Assembly: GCF_001467955.1 (NCBI RefSeq)
Contig: NZ_LNYR01000003.1
Span: forward strand, 124,001-188,000
Source: Legionella quateirensis
Lineage (GTDB): Bacteria > Pseudomonadota > Gammaproteobacteria > Legionellales > Legionellaceae
Length of the DNA stretch: 64,000 nt
Reading direction: 5' to 3'
The translations under genes and the position numbers were made by a program. The notes beneath the pieces are model-generated. The model searched no databases. It was not told where the DNA came from and saw only the letters and a program-made list of their open reading frames with translations. Position 1 is the stretch's first letter, and every line of letters begins with the position of its first letter. Positions 19,739 through 28,125 of the stretch are shown piece after piece.

Positions 19739-20090
19739 GTTTTATCCTTGTTATGGTCAAGGCAATAAGCTCATCCGTCACATCCACAGGGGACGGTTTG
19801 AAACCCGCCAATACGGACGCACTCACAAGAGTTACCCGATGTGACGCTCCATAATCCTTGATGACTTCTGGGAGGGTGCGCGAAAAGCGCTCCATTATTT
19901 TTAATTGTTCTTCATGAGTCAGTTTGGAACGAGCAAGCATTACCGAAGGCGCTTCAATGGCTCGATTCATGTCAACCACCAAAAGAGGAAAAGGCTTAGG
20001 CCACATCACCAAAATACCCGCCAGAATTCCAATTAATCCGCCAATTCCTGCAAAGACCCAGTGCATGGTTTTGATCTGGTTAAGCCGCAT
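19725..20090 (-). CDS. trbI: TrbI: small inner-membrane pilus protein
   Basis: About 121 residues (F TrbI 128), with one membrane segment near residues 10-30 and a periplasmic domain. F TrbI influences pilus retraction and outgrowth. I chose the ATG at MRLNQIKT, preceded by GGGAGG. An ATG four codons earlier, preceded by AAGGAG, is equally possible. Longer frames only run antisense-free through traC and are unlikely. The start lies inside the end of traC, so the two are probably translationally coupled. Confidence 0.85.
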   Translation of the reverse strand: MRLNQIKTMHWVFAGIGGLIGILAGILVMWPKPFPLLVVDMNRAIEAPSVMLARSKLTHEEQLKIMERFSRTLPEVIKDYGASHRVTLVSASVLAGFKPSPVDVTDELIALTITRIKHEAR

Positions 20091-22629
20091 AAGACCTCCC
20101 ATAATGCTCCTTTGCCACTCGCGATACGGCATCAAGAAATAACAGTCCCTGTGCCACATAATTAATGACTGCCTGATAATCATCACCATCGGAAGATAAA
20201 AGCACGCGAGTAAACGGATCAACAAACAAGCGATGAAAGGAGGAAATACCATTAGCACGCAGCAAAACTTGAGAAAAACCCGCTTCTTTCGCTATTGGGA
20301 ATGATTTGAGAATAGTCATCTCGTAGTCTGAAAAAGTCTCATGCTTTTTTTGATGCTCTAAAAGCGGTGATTCCTCTTGTAAAAAAACAAGCTTTAATGC
20401 GGAATTTTCCCAGGCGGCTCGCGCTTCTGAAAATTCGAAATAATCCTCAATCCCCTGGGTAATCGTGACAAATGATGCTTTATGTCGCCGACCAGTACGA
20501 AAGCCTTTGGTAATAAAGTTCACCGCAATTGAATCTCCTGTAAAAAATGACCAGGCTTCATCAATGATGCACATCTTTTGTTTGTTCCTGTCTGAGTTGA
20601 ACATACGTCTTTGAAATTGGGAGATAACGGACAGAAGAACCGGTGCACGAATGCTTTGATTGTCTTCAATTTCCTTCAAGTCAACTACAATCATACGGGC
20701 ATCAGGTGATAGTTGAGATGGCTCATTAAACGCTTTGCCATGCTCTGAGGCAGAACAGTAGCGCTGGAGGTTCTTAGACAAAATGCGCGCTGTAGGATAG
20801 GTTTCGCGGTCGTGCTCGTACAACGACAATAAGACTCCTGCAACTTCATCAATGCGCGTTTGATTCTGAGTTGCTCCAAAAGCGGTTAAAATAGCTTCTC
20901 TTAAAGTGCCTCGGTCGTCATCTGTAGCACCGCTGGTAGGGCAGGTTAATAATTCAAACAAGGCAATGATGTCATCAATTTCCCGTAAAATGTCCGTTAC
21001 ATGGGTAAAGGGATTCATCGCCAAATTGCTGTATTCAAGATAAGTCCCACCGAGTGCCTCACACAGTTTTCTATAGCTCCCGCCCACATCAATAATGAAA
21101 ATATCTCCGCCATTAAACAGGATATTGAGCATCAGCATCTGAATGAAAAAGCTTTTTCCTCCGCCCGAGGTTCCAGTGACAGCCATGTTGTAATTGCTTC
21201 CAAATACACCAGAGAAAGGATCGATGCAGGCAAATTGATCGCGCATGGTAGGCAACAAGATACCCTTACCTACTCCGCGCCAGTCAGAAAGAATGGGCAT
21301 GTATTGGGTTGCATTCCATGAAGAAATTGGCCACATCATTGTGGGAAGAGAAAAATCCTTAACCAGATTTCCTGTGAAAAAAAATGGCATCGAGACTAAA
21401 AAATAGGGACATTGCATGCGTTTACACAATGCCAGTTTAATGTCATTAAACGCAAATACTGTGCGAGCAGCTTCTACATCACGCTCTTTCTCATGAGGTC
21501 TGGAAAAAAGAACCACGTTATAAAGCATCTTTACAGAGCGAGTCTTTTGTGAGGATAAATCATCACGAAAGGTACGCCATACCCGTGCCTGCTCCTCCGT
21601 TCCCGCCACATTTAATGCGTAATCACTTTTAGATTTTTTATCCAAATCACGGGTTTTACGGTTCGCCCTACCCTGAGCACGTCCTTGCTCTTCAACCAGA
21701 TAGATGACCGAGATGATGTGGTTGCAGGATATTCTTTTATCAGGATGAAAGATATTGCTGGTATTATTAATATTCTCCCATAAACAATATTGGCGAGGCA
21801 GGCGATCAATGGTCAGAACTGATACGGCTGTTTCATAAGCATGCCCAGATTCATTAACCCCTTGAATCACTACTTCATTATTTTTAAATTCAATATCAAA
21901 GTCATGAGACAGCGCCTGCTCTTTGAGTAATTTGGTTTTATCATAAATAACAGGGCGTGGAGTAATGACATCAGGACAATTATCCAGATAAAAATGAAGC
22001 AAATGCAAAAAATCAGTTGCATCTGCTTGCTTGAATCCAATTTTTGCAGCACTTAAAGATGCTTCAAACGAAACGCGAAACTGACCAAAACAGGCTTTTA
22101 AATCACTCTCAGATTCTTTTTTGATTTTATCAATAACGATATAGCAATCTGTATGCGTTAATCGAGGTGAAAGCATCGTGTTGGTTTTAAAACCATGGAT
22201 GGCGGCTTTTTGATAAAAGGCCTTAAGGTTATCTCCTAACAGACTTAAATTTTCAAATTCGCTTTTTGAAAACTGGGAAGTAAACGCCTCAATATCATTC
22301 CCAACTTGATTGTGTTTGACGCAAATCAACTGCAAGGTGAACTCATGCGACACTTTAGATTGCAGCAGCGTATCCAGTTGTTCCGCTATGTGTTCATTCG
22401 CACCTGTTAAAGGAATAATGCGATAAATTAATCCTGCGTTGTATTCATTAAAAAACAGCTTCGATTCCTCATCAAAATATTGATAAGGTACTATTTTTTC
22501 AGTAAAAGAAGGATATTGATGTGCCTTGAGGTCAAAATCAGATTCATTGTCCGTTAGCTCTTTGTCATTCCAGGCATCCTTAAGCAACTCATAAGTATCT
22601 TGAACCCATTCTATAGCGTTTGTAAACAT
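20080..22629 (-). CDS. traC: TraC: VirB4-type secretion ATPase
   Basis: About 849 residues (F TraC 875). It is the cytoplasmic ATPase that powers pilus assembly. Walker A is GTSGGGKSF near residue 486. A Walker B-like segment is KMCIIDEAWSFF, and an RRHKASFVTITQG motif follows. I chose the ATG at MFTNAIEW because AGGAG lies seven bases upstream. The longer frame adds a basic stretch unlike TraC. It follows traV by about 28 bp. Confidence 0.95.
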   Translation of the reverse strand: MFTNAIEWVQDTYELLKDAWNDKELTDNESDFDLKAHQYPSFTEKIVPYQYFDEESKLFFNEYNAGLIYRIIPLTGANEHIAEQLDTLLQSKVSHEFTLQLICVKHNQVGNDIEAFTSQFSKSEFENLSLLGDNLKAFYQKAAIHGFKTNTMLSPRLTHTDCYIVIDKIKKESESDLKACFGQFRVSFEASLSAAKIGFKQADATDFLHLLHFYLDNCPDVITPRPVIYDKTKLLKEQALSHDFDIEFKNNEVVIQGVNESGHAYETAVSVLTIDRLPRQYCLWENINNTSNIFHPDKRISCNHIISVIYLVEEQGRAQGRANRKTRDLDKKSKSDYALNVAGTEEQARVWRTFRDDLSSQKTRSVKMLYNVVLFSRPHEKERDVEAARTVFAFNDIKLALCKRMQCPYFLVSMPFFFTGNLVKDFSLPTMMWPISSWNATQYMPILSDWRGVGKGILLPTMRDQFACIDPFSGVFGSNYNMAVTGTSGGGKSFFIQMLMLNILFNGGDIFIIDVGGSYRKLCEALGGTYLEYSNLAMNPFTHVTDILREIDDIIALFELLTCPTSGATDDDRGTLREAILTAFGATQNQTRIDEVAGVLLSLYEHDRETYPTARILSKNLQRYCSASEHGKAFNEPSQLSPDARMIVVDLKEIEDNQSIRAPVLLSVISQFQRRMFNSDRNKQKMCIIDEAWSFFTGDSIAVNFITKGFRTGRRHKASFVTITQGIEDYFEFSEARAAWENSALKLVFLQEESPLLEHQKKHETFSDYEMTILKSFPIAKEAGFSQVLLRANGISSFHRLFVDPFTRVLLSSDGDDYQAVINYVAQGLLFLDAVSRVAKEHYGRSYAA

Positions 22630-22657
22630 GGCTTTTCTCCTGTGATCTGGTCGGCGC

Positions 22658-22885
22658 CTACTTATAACCTGAATAAAGAACCTGGCTTTTTGCCTGCTGC
22701 ACGAATTGACCATCGGGTGTGTAGCGTTTTTCCTGTACCATGCGATTCACCATTTCCATGCTTTGACAACCACCCCTGTCAGCAAAGGGACATCTGGCAT
22801 CCTCATTGTCCAGGATGGATTTGGAGCAGGCAGATAACTGCGACACTAAGAAAAGAGTAATCAATAAAAATAGAGGTTTAATCAT
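22658..22885 (-). CDS. traV: TraV: outer-membrane lipoprotein, short form
   Basis: About 75 residues, with a lipoprotein signal ending LSAC, so it should be lipid-anchored in the outer membrane. The sequence after the lipobox contains CPFADRGGC, like the cysteine pair of TraV proteins. F TraV has 171 residues, so much of its C-terminus has no counterpart. TraV forms the outer-membrane core with TraB and TraK. I chose the ATG preceded by GAGGAG. It overlaps the end of traB by 8 bp. Confidence 0.8.
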   Translation of the reverse strand: MIKPLFLLITLFLVSQLSACSKSILDNEDARCPFADRGGCQSMEMVNRMVQEKRYTPDGQFVQQAKSQVLYSGYK

Positions 22886-24344
22886 GAAGTGGCTCCTCAT
22901 TTTGTACGGTTGAAAATAAGGGGGTAGGTGGTTGTCCTGGTTGATTTAAGAGGGGATTCTCAACTGGATTAACGGTTTGAACCATGGGCTCTTGATTATT
23001 GGACTGCATCAATGAAGCGCCATTCACAGGGTGTGTATTTAATTCATAGGCACGGCTTACAGTGGTTGTAACCCCAGACTCGTTTTGAGCATGTCCTTCG
23101 TTGATAGCGCGTCCTGACTCGTACACCTGATGTTCTTTGTCTATCCAAAAGCCTTTAGTAAATAAAACTGAAACACGACGACCAGCACGTGCCACAACCA
23201 GTGGATGATAAATATCAGCAATGCGCATTACATAGTCTGAAATACGATTGGCAGGATTACTAAGCGCACCACCAGCAGCCGATTGAGCAAGGGTTGATGC
23301 CTGCCCATAGGTTGTAATGGTGCCAGCCCCGGGATTGATTGTTTGAGCGGTATTTAAATTCTTTAACCCATCACCAAATCCTGCCAGCATGCCTGCCGCT
23401 GCCGAATAGGTTAACAGAGGTTTTGTTTTTAAAATGGAAGTTCCGCGTAAATCCTGCATGGCATCCAAATCAAATACAGAGCCGTAGGCCTTTTGTTCAA
23501 AATTGATGTTGTTTCCTGCGCAAGACAGTGTTTCTAAATGCATCACCACGGAACTTCCTGATAAATCACCATAAGTGGATACCAGGGCGACACAGTCTTC
23601 CAGATGAGAATGCTGGTTGTTGGGCATGATTCCTCCGCTGGTAAGGCGGATTAAAGCAGTTCCCATGTTTTTTGAGCCGTTTATTCCTGCATCACCTAAA
23701 ACCCCAGTCAGCAACACCCCTTCAACAAAGGTTCCCGCCCAAACGTAATTTTTAGCGGTTCGTACTTCTTTGTTTCTTTTCTTCCGGTTGTTAAATTGCA
23801 CTGTTTCCAGTCCTGATTTTGCTAGCAGTTCGCGCTCTGCCAGATGCTTTTTCTTTTGCTGTGCTTCCATTTCTTCACGAGTTGGCGGCCTAACGGTGAC
23901 CAGGCTTGCCTGACGGGTAGAAACCAGTGCAACCTGTAATTGTTCGTTCATTTTTTTATTTTCTTCTTCAAGGTGTGCAAGCTGTTCTTTCATGGCCTGT
24001 ACCAAGGCTTTTGTTTCCGAATCTTCTGTATTCACAGGTGCTGCTTTCTGCTGATTTTTATGATGTTCTGCCACTAACTCTTTTAAAGAATCAATTTGTT
24101 GCTGCTGTTGCAGAAGGAGTGCTTCGTCACTGCCCTGATTAAAAGTACTTTCAAAAATACTCTCGAACGGAGCTTCTTCCTGGTGGACTGGTTTTTTTTT
24201 CTCAGCTGATGAGTAACAATAAAATCCATAGGATGCGCCACCCACTAGTAATAAAATGGCCGCGTGCTTCAATTGTTCCTTTTTAGCCAGTTTATTGGCG
24301 TTTTGAGGCTTTAGCGTCAGCCATCGTTTTATTTTTTTAAACAT
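22878..24344 (-). CDS. traB: TraB: VirB10-type envelope-spanning protein
   Basis: 488 residues (F TraB 475). A cytoplasmic basic start is followed by one membrane segment (about 28-47) and a Gln/Glu/Lys-rich coiled coil (about 70-150). The beta-barrel TrbI/VirB10 domain follows, with the segment NYVWAGTFVEGVLLTG. It spans the envelope and joins the inner-membrane ATPases to the TraV/TraK outer ring. It sits between traK and traV as in F. Confidence 0.94.
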   Translation of the reverse strand: MFKKIKRWLTLKPQNANKLAKKEQLKHAAILLLVGGASYGFYCYSSAEKKKPVHQEEAPFESIFESTFNQGSDEALLLQQQQQIDSLKELVAEHHKNQQKAAPVNTEDSETKALVQAMKEQLAHLEEENKKMNEQLQVALVSTRQASLVTVRPPTREEMEAQQKKKHLAERELLAKSGLETVQFNNRKKRNKEVRTAKNYVWAGTFVEGVLLTGVLGDAGINGSKNMGTALIRLTSGGIMPNNQHSHLEDCVALVSTYGDLSGSSVVMHLETLSCAGNNINFEQKAYGSVFDLDAMQDLRGTSILKTKPLLTYSAAAGMLAGFGDGLKNLNTAQTINPGAGTITTYGQASTLAQSAAGGALSNPANRISDYVMRIADIYHPLVVARAGRRVSVLFTKGFWIDKEHQVYESGRAINEGHAQNESGVTTTVSRAYELNTHPVNGASLMQSNNQEPMVQTVNPVENPLLNQPGQPPTPLFSTVQNEEPLHD

Positions 24345-24384
24345 TACCTACTCTCCTTCCAACTCTTTTTAAGCAGCGTCTGAT

Positions 24385-25119
24385 TTATCCCTGATTGCTG
24401 TATAACCCGTATAAATAAGCGATTTTTTTGGGAGGAAGTTCCTCTTCACTTAATGACAGGGATTCTGCGTCCTTATGGGCAAATAAGGCTGTTGTAAGCG
24501 CTAGTTCATGATTTGATGTATTTTCTAACCGATAGATAAAGCCTGAGAAACGCTTACCCTGATATTGCTTTTCAAGGGTTACCTTTATGTTTTTTTTAAT
24601 GTAAAAAGTTCGTGGAACAACCCGTTTTTCATTAAATTCTTTGGGAGTCTCCCCTGCTTTCATGGCAGCCATTGCCTCATCTACTTCACTGGCATCAGGG
24701 GTATCCAGTTTCACAAATTTCAATTTTGTTTGAGCGCGCGGCACAAGCCTTAAGGTTTTTCCAACCGATTCATCAGGTGTCAGGGTAAGTGATACGTGAT
24801 GTCCTTTATCTGTAGTTAGGAACAGGGTAATGGGAACTTGAAAATTGGGCTTTATATACACCGAAGAATCGGTGCTTTCAGGGTTATCCATCTCACTTTT
24901 ATCTACTGTAATAGCATGCTCTGGGTAACTTAATTTAGTGATCGATTCCCCTTCAACAAACACACGATTAAAGTTAATACTCGATAAGGTCAGATTAAAC
25001 TGCTCTCCTTCTTCAAAAGCGATGACCGAAGGAGCTGTGCTTGCACCAACAATTCCTGAGCACAAACAACTGATAAGAAGAATGGTTTTTTTAGCTTTAT
25101 CATAAATTGAGTTAGTCAT
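24385..25119 (-). CDS. traK: TraK: VirB9-like secretin-type protein
   Basis: About 244 residues (F TraK 242), with a signal peptide ending near VGAS. The beta-rich periplasmic protein forms the outer-membrane ring with TraV and TraB. I chose the ATG at MTNSIYDK, which has AGGAG seven bases upstream. The longer frame adds eight unlikely residues. The start overlaps the end of traE by 8 bp. Confidence 0.92.
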   Translation of the reverse strand: MTNSIYDKAKKTILLISCLCSGIVGASTAPSVIAFEEGEQFNLTLSSINFNRVFVEGESITKLSYPEHAITVDKSEMDNPESTDSSVYIKPNFQVPITLFLTTDKGHHVSLTLTPDESVGKTLRLVPRAQTKLKFVKLDTPDASEVDEAMAAMKAGETPKEFNEKRVVPRTFYIKKNIKVTLEKQYQGKRFSGFIYRLENTSNHELALTTALFAHKDAESLSLSEEELPPKKIAYLYGLYSNQG

Positions 25120-25672
25120 GGTGTATCTCCTGAATGGACACAAGATTTAAAAGGCCTGATTGATATGAAAACTGCACTCGATACATTTTGTGTTGTGGCT
25201 TTAATTGAAGCCCATGGCTTGTGCGATACAATTGCCCTTCGATTTGACCTTGATTTTTAGAGACATCCACGGATACTTTTTCAGCATAAAAAACGGAGCT
25301 TACATTTTTTTCATGTACTGTTTTTCGCTCGGCATCCAATAGTTTGGAAAACGATTCCTGGTATTTCGCTGGAATCAGATGAGACAGCATGGTGTAGCGT
25401 GCATCAATGGTCTCTGGGTTGTAGGTCAGGCGTAAGTCAGCAGCTTTTTGCGTCATTTCTTTCAGGTATTCGGGTGAATAACCTTTATCGCCAATGCTAA
25501 ACTCAAGACCAGTGCACACTGGAAGCCAGTGAACCTGCTTATGCAGTAAGGTATAAAAATTTAAGGCGCACAGAACAATAATTGCAAATGTACTCGATAG
25601 CGCCCAAATCAGCGTCAGTTTGAATAACAGTCTGTTTTTTGCAATCGCATTATCACGAAATGAAGTATCCAT
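25112..25672 (-). CDS. traE: TraE: VirB8-type assembly protein
   Basis: 186 residues (F TraE 188). A short cytoplasmic N-terminus precedes one membrane segment (about 15-37), then a periplasmic domain with the family segment NPETIDARYTMLSHLIPAKY. It is a core assembly protein of the conjugation channel. It follows traL by 4 bp. Confidence 0.93.
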   Translation of the reverse strand: MDTSFRDNAIAKNRLLFKLTLIWALSSTFAIIVLCALNFYTLLHKQVHWLPVCTGLEFSIGDKGYSPEYLKEMTQKAADLRLTYNPETIDARYTMLSHLIPAKYQESFSKLLDAERKTVHEKNVSSVFYAEKVSVDVSKNQGQIEGQLYRTSHGLQLKPQHKMYRVQFSYQSGLLNLVSIQEIHHD

Positions 25673-25676
25673 TAAA

Positions 25677-25967
25677 TCACCTGATATAAATTCGGTTGGC
25701 AGAATCGGGCAAAGCTCGAAATAAAAGGGACGTTAACCTGTGAGGCAGCGACCAGTACACGATGGCAAACAGACTCCGCAGAGGCAGTCCGCCATACTTG
25801 ATATGCATCGCAACGCTTAGGGCTGCGCCTATCATAAAAAGCTGATAGGCAAGTCCTGTTAAAAGCCCAATTCCTGTGAGTAAAAAAATGGGCAGGCCTG
25901 TGGTAACAGGAATACCCGCAATTTTTGGCTCATCAGAGAGCATAAAGGTTTGGTAGTTGCGAGCCAT
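25677..25967 (-). CDS. traL: TraL: VirB3-type inner-membrane protein
   Basis: 96 residues (F TraL 91). The N-terminal motif YQTFMLSDEPKIAGIPV leads into two close membrane segments (about 25-65). TraL works next to the TraC ATPase. Its ATG shares a base with the traA stop codon, so the two genes are tightly coupled. Confidence 0.92.
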   Translation of the reverse strand: MARNYQTFMLSDEPKIAGIPVTTGLPIFLLTGIGLLTGLAYQLFMIGAALSVAMHIKYGGLPLRSLFAIVYWSLPHRLTSLLFRALPDSANRIYIR

Positions 25968-26278
25968 TATTTCAATGCCCAGTGAGTAAACACCATCAAT
26001 ACCGGAACACCCGCAAGGACTGCGATATTTTTGGTTTTGATGTAGGCATAAGCCCCTGCAAGCCCTTCTGCTAACAAAAGAAAATAAGGAAGATCTGAAT
26101 CCGCTCCAAAGGTTGCCTTTACTTCCTCTTTTAATCCAGAAAGCCGATTCTCAGCAGCGAAACAAGAGTCAGGCATCAAACACAACAGTGCCAAACTAAT
26201 CATTAAAAAAGGGAGCAGCTGCCTGGCATACAGATATCCTTTAATGCTCAAATCGTTCATTGCTGTTCTATAGTTCAT
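25967..26278 (-). CDS. traA: TraA: F-type pilin precursor
   Basis: About 103 residues. The precursor has a long leader ending CFA before AENRL. That gives a mature pilin of about 62 residues with two hydrophobic stretches (PYFLLLAEGLAGAYAYI and IAVLAGVPVLMVFTHWAL) separated by a short basic turn, TKN. This is the F pilin architecture. I chose the ATG because AAGGAG lies six bases upstream; a GTG one codon earlier is less well placed. The conserved AAG pair seen at the F pilin start is absent. Confidence 0.88.
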   Translation of the reverse strand: MNYRTAMNDLSIKGYLYARQLLPFLMISLALLCLMPDSCFAAENRLSGLKEEVKATFGADSDLPYFLLLAEGLAGAYAYIKTKNIAVLAGVPVLMVFTHWALK

Positions 26279-26384
26279 CACATTCTCCTTTTTTGGTTAA
26301 AAAAATCCCCTGAGCCCCAATTTGTGCTCATTTTTTATTCTTTTTATTTAATAAATCGTGTTTTTGCGGTTTTAAAAAGAGTGC

Positions 26385-26756
26385 TTACTCATCCATGGCT
26401 ACTCCTTTATTGGGCATGTTTTGACTTAATAGGTGATTGCTCTTTTTCAGTTCATCTAAAATTTGCGTCAGTAGGTGATTTGCTAAATCCAGTTTTTTGA
26501 ACAAAGCCACATACTCAACTGATTTGGCTACGTCAGGAACCTCGGTATTCAGGGCTAAAACAAGTGCATAAAGTCCTCCACCAGTCAGAACGTGTTTAAA
26601 ATATTCGAAATCATGTTCCTTATTCATTGCTGCATCAACTGCAAGTATCTGATTGAGCTTAACGTTATTTTCAGGCAGTGTTACGGGCTCTGCATAAATA
26701 ATTCCACTTACGACCATGAAGGTCATCGATAGCATGAGTGTTTTAATTGCGTTCAT
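26385..26756 (-). CDS. small secreted protein upstream of traA
   Basis: 123 residues with a signal peptide (cleavage near IIYAEP) and a mostly helical, charged mature part. I do not recognise the family. AGGGG is well placed before the ATG. It precedes traA by about 100 bp on the same strand and probably shares its promoter. A role in pilin handling or surface exclusion is possible from position only. Confidence 0.6.
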   Translation of the reverse strand: MNAIKTLMLSMTFMVVSGIIYAEPVTLPENNVKLNQILAVDAAMNKEHDFEYFKHVLTGGGLYALVLALNTEVPDVAKSVEYVALFKKLDLANHLLTQILDELKKSNHLLSQNMPNKGVAMDE

Positions 26757-26791
26757 AAAGTACCCCTTTTCTATTGGCTTATTTTTATCAG

Positions 26792-26977
26792 TTAATGCAC
26801 TGTTTCATTCTCAATCGGATACATTAAAAACAACTGCTGCCTTCTTAATAATGAATAAGCATATATTGCTGCTTGTGCATTCTTATCAAAATCAAAGCCA
26901 CCTATGTTCAGGGCCGCCTGTTGCAAGCAGGAAATACAACTCTCTAAAATATCAAATACTTCTTGTTCTACATTCAT
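26792..26977 (-). CDS. small hypothetical protein, first gene of the tra transcript
   Basis: 61 residues, helical, with a CISC motif and no signal peptide. I do not recognise it. The Shine-Dalgarno site is weak. It is the first frame after the CACCT boxes and may be the first gene of the transfer operon. It could be a regulatory peptide or non-coding leader. Confidence 0.4.
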   Translation of the reverse strand: MNVEQEVFDILESCISCLQQAALNIGGFDFDKNAQAAIYAYSLLRRQQLFLMYPIENETVH

Positions 26978-27027
26978 AATGGATTATTTTGATGAGCGAT
27001 AAGGTTATTGAACCATCATTTAAGTGA

Positions 27028-27046
27028 AGGTGCATTCACCTAGGTG
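27028..27046. promoter_or_regulatory. CACCT/AGGTG operator-like cluster upstream of the tra operon
   Basis: Three half-sites lie together: AGGTG (27028-27032), then the perfect palindrome CACCTAGGTG (27037-27046). On the minus strand this reads as TGCACCT twice, 13 bp apart. The half-site matches those beside oriT, so a relaxosome protein such as the TraM-like product could autoregulate or control transfer here. Binding is inferred. Confidence 0.4.
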
Positions 27047-27052
27047 CAAGGA

Positions 27053-27079
27053 TAAGAAAAAAGTGAAAATTTTTTCTTA
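27053..27079 (-). terminator. AT-rich hairpin after tfuA
   Basis: A perfect 10-bp inverted repeat, TAAGAAAAAA with TTTTTTCTTA around a 7-base loop, lies 11 bp beyond the tfuA stop codon. The run of T residues suits an intrinsic terminator for the YcaO/TfuA operon, although the stem is AT-rich. It separates the cargo island from the transfer operon. Confidence 0.5.
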
Positions 27080-27090
27080 GAATGAATAGA

Positions 27091-28125
27091 CTAATTAAAA
27101 TAACTATTGAAATCGTAGGTAATTATCAAATATTTCATCAACTTTACATAATCGGTAAAGAGTTGTTCCAGGTTAGACTCATGCAATCCCATGTCCTTTA
27201 ACCAGTTAAAAAAATCCTCTCCTTTTAACAAGTTATGCTCCTCTCTAAATTGTTCGACTTGATATATAAGCTCGCATTGTGTAATTGCATACGTTTGTTG
27301 ATCAAGAAGAGATAGTAAGTATTGATAACGGAGCCTATTCTTTTTTGTTTCAGGAATTGATAGTAATTTAAGAATATTTTCCACTCTCTTTAGAGACACT
27401 AAACATTCTGTCTGCTCATGCACCGGGGCACGCAACCAAACAGGAGACAAAGTGGACTCAATTAATTTTTTTTCAAAAAGAGTAAACTCTCTTTTTTTTC
27501 TATTTAAATCAGAAACCGTAGAAAGAATGTGTTGTTGATTTAAAGAAAGCAATAACGACTTTGCATCCTCTTTTTTTGCATCTATATAATTAGATTTAAT
27601 CAAATGATAAAGATCTTCTGACACGTGTTGAGCAATTTTCTCCCAAGTTCTTTCAGCATAAAAAATGGATCGTATTGAATTTAAAACAGTTCCGTTATTA
27701 ATACTATTTTGTCGTTCAAGCGTTAGACGAATATTGATTAAAGGAATAGTTTGCACGTTATTGAATTTAGAATAAGCAATTGCCACTTCATCGTCGCCAT
27801 CTACTTCTTCATTCTTATACATCTCATATATACGCCCATGTCCACGCATGCCAAAAGAATCCAGCTCGGCTGCTCTCAAAGCCCCCATTGAAGCTGCACC
27901 CCAAACCTCAATACCGTAGTCTAATGCTGTTAATATTTCTTTATGCCACACAGAAGGAACCCAGGAAAAATTTCCATCGATGATAACTATCCGTTTATAC
28001 CCTGATTTTATTGCTTTAAGTACATCTCCCTTTTTGATTGAAGGTAAATACGCCGCATGGGGAAGTAGATGTATCGCTTCTTGGTGGGTTAACGAAGTTT
28101 CTAAAAAAACTACTGTTTCATACAT
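27091..28125 (-). CDS. tfuA: TfuA-like thioamidation partner protein
   Basis: 344 residues. The N-terminal TfuA domain has the diagnostic segments VPSVWHKEIL (about 57-65), GAASMGALRAAEL (about 76-88), FGMRGHGRIY (91-100) and DGDDEVA (about 109-115). TfuA proteins occur with YcaO enzymes that convert a backbone amide to a thioamide, as in methyl-coenzyme M reductase modification and thioviridamide-type peptides; TfuA is thought to deliver sulfur. The C-terminal two thirds is helical and not recognised. The start overlaps the end of the YcaO gene by 8 bp, so the pair is probably translated together. The pairing makes thioamide chemistry the leading prediction; the substrate is unknown. Confidence 0.9.
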   Translation of the reverse strand: MYETVVFLETSLTHQEAIHLLPHAAYLPSIKKGDVLKAIKSGYKRIVIIDGNFSWVPSVWHKEILTALDYGIEVWGAASMGALRAAELDSFGMRGHGRIYEMYKNEEVDGDDEVAIAYSKFNNVQTIPLINIRLTLERQNSINNGTVLNSIRSIFYAERTWEKIAQHVSEDLYHLIKSNYIDAKKEDAKSLLLSLNQQHILSTVSDLNRKKREFTLFEKKLIESTLSPVWLRAPVHEQTECLVSLKRVENILKLLSIPETKKNRLRYQYLLSLLDQQTYAITQCELIYQVEQFREEHNLLKGEDFFNWLKDMGLHESNLEQLFTDYVKLMKYLIITYDFNSYFN

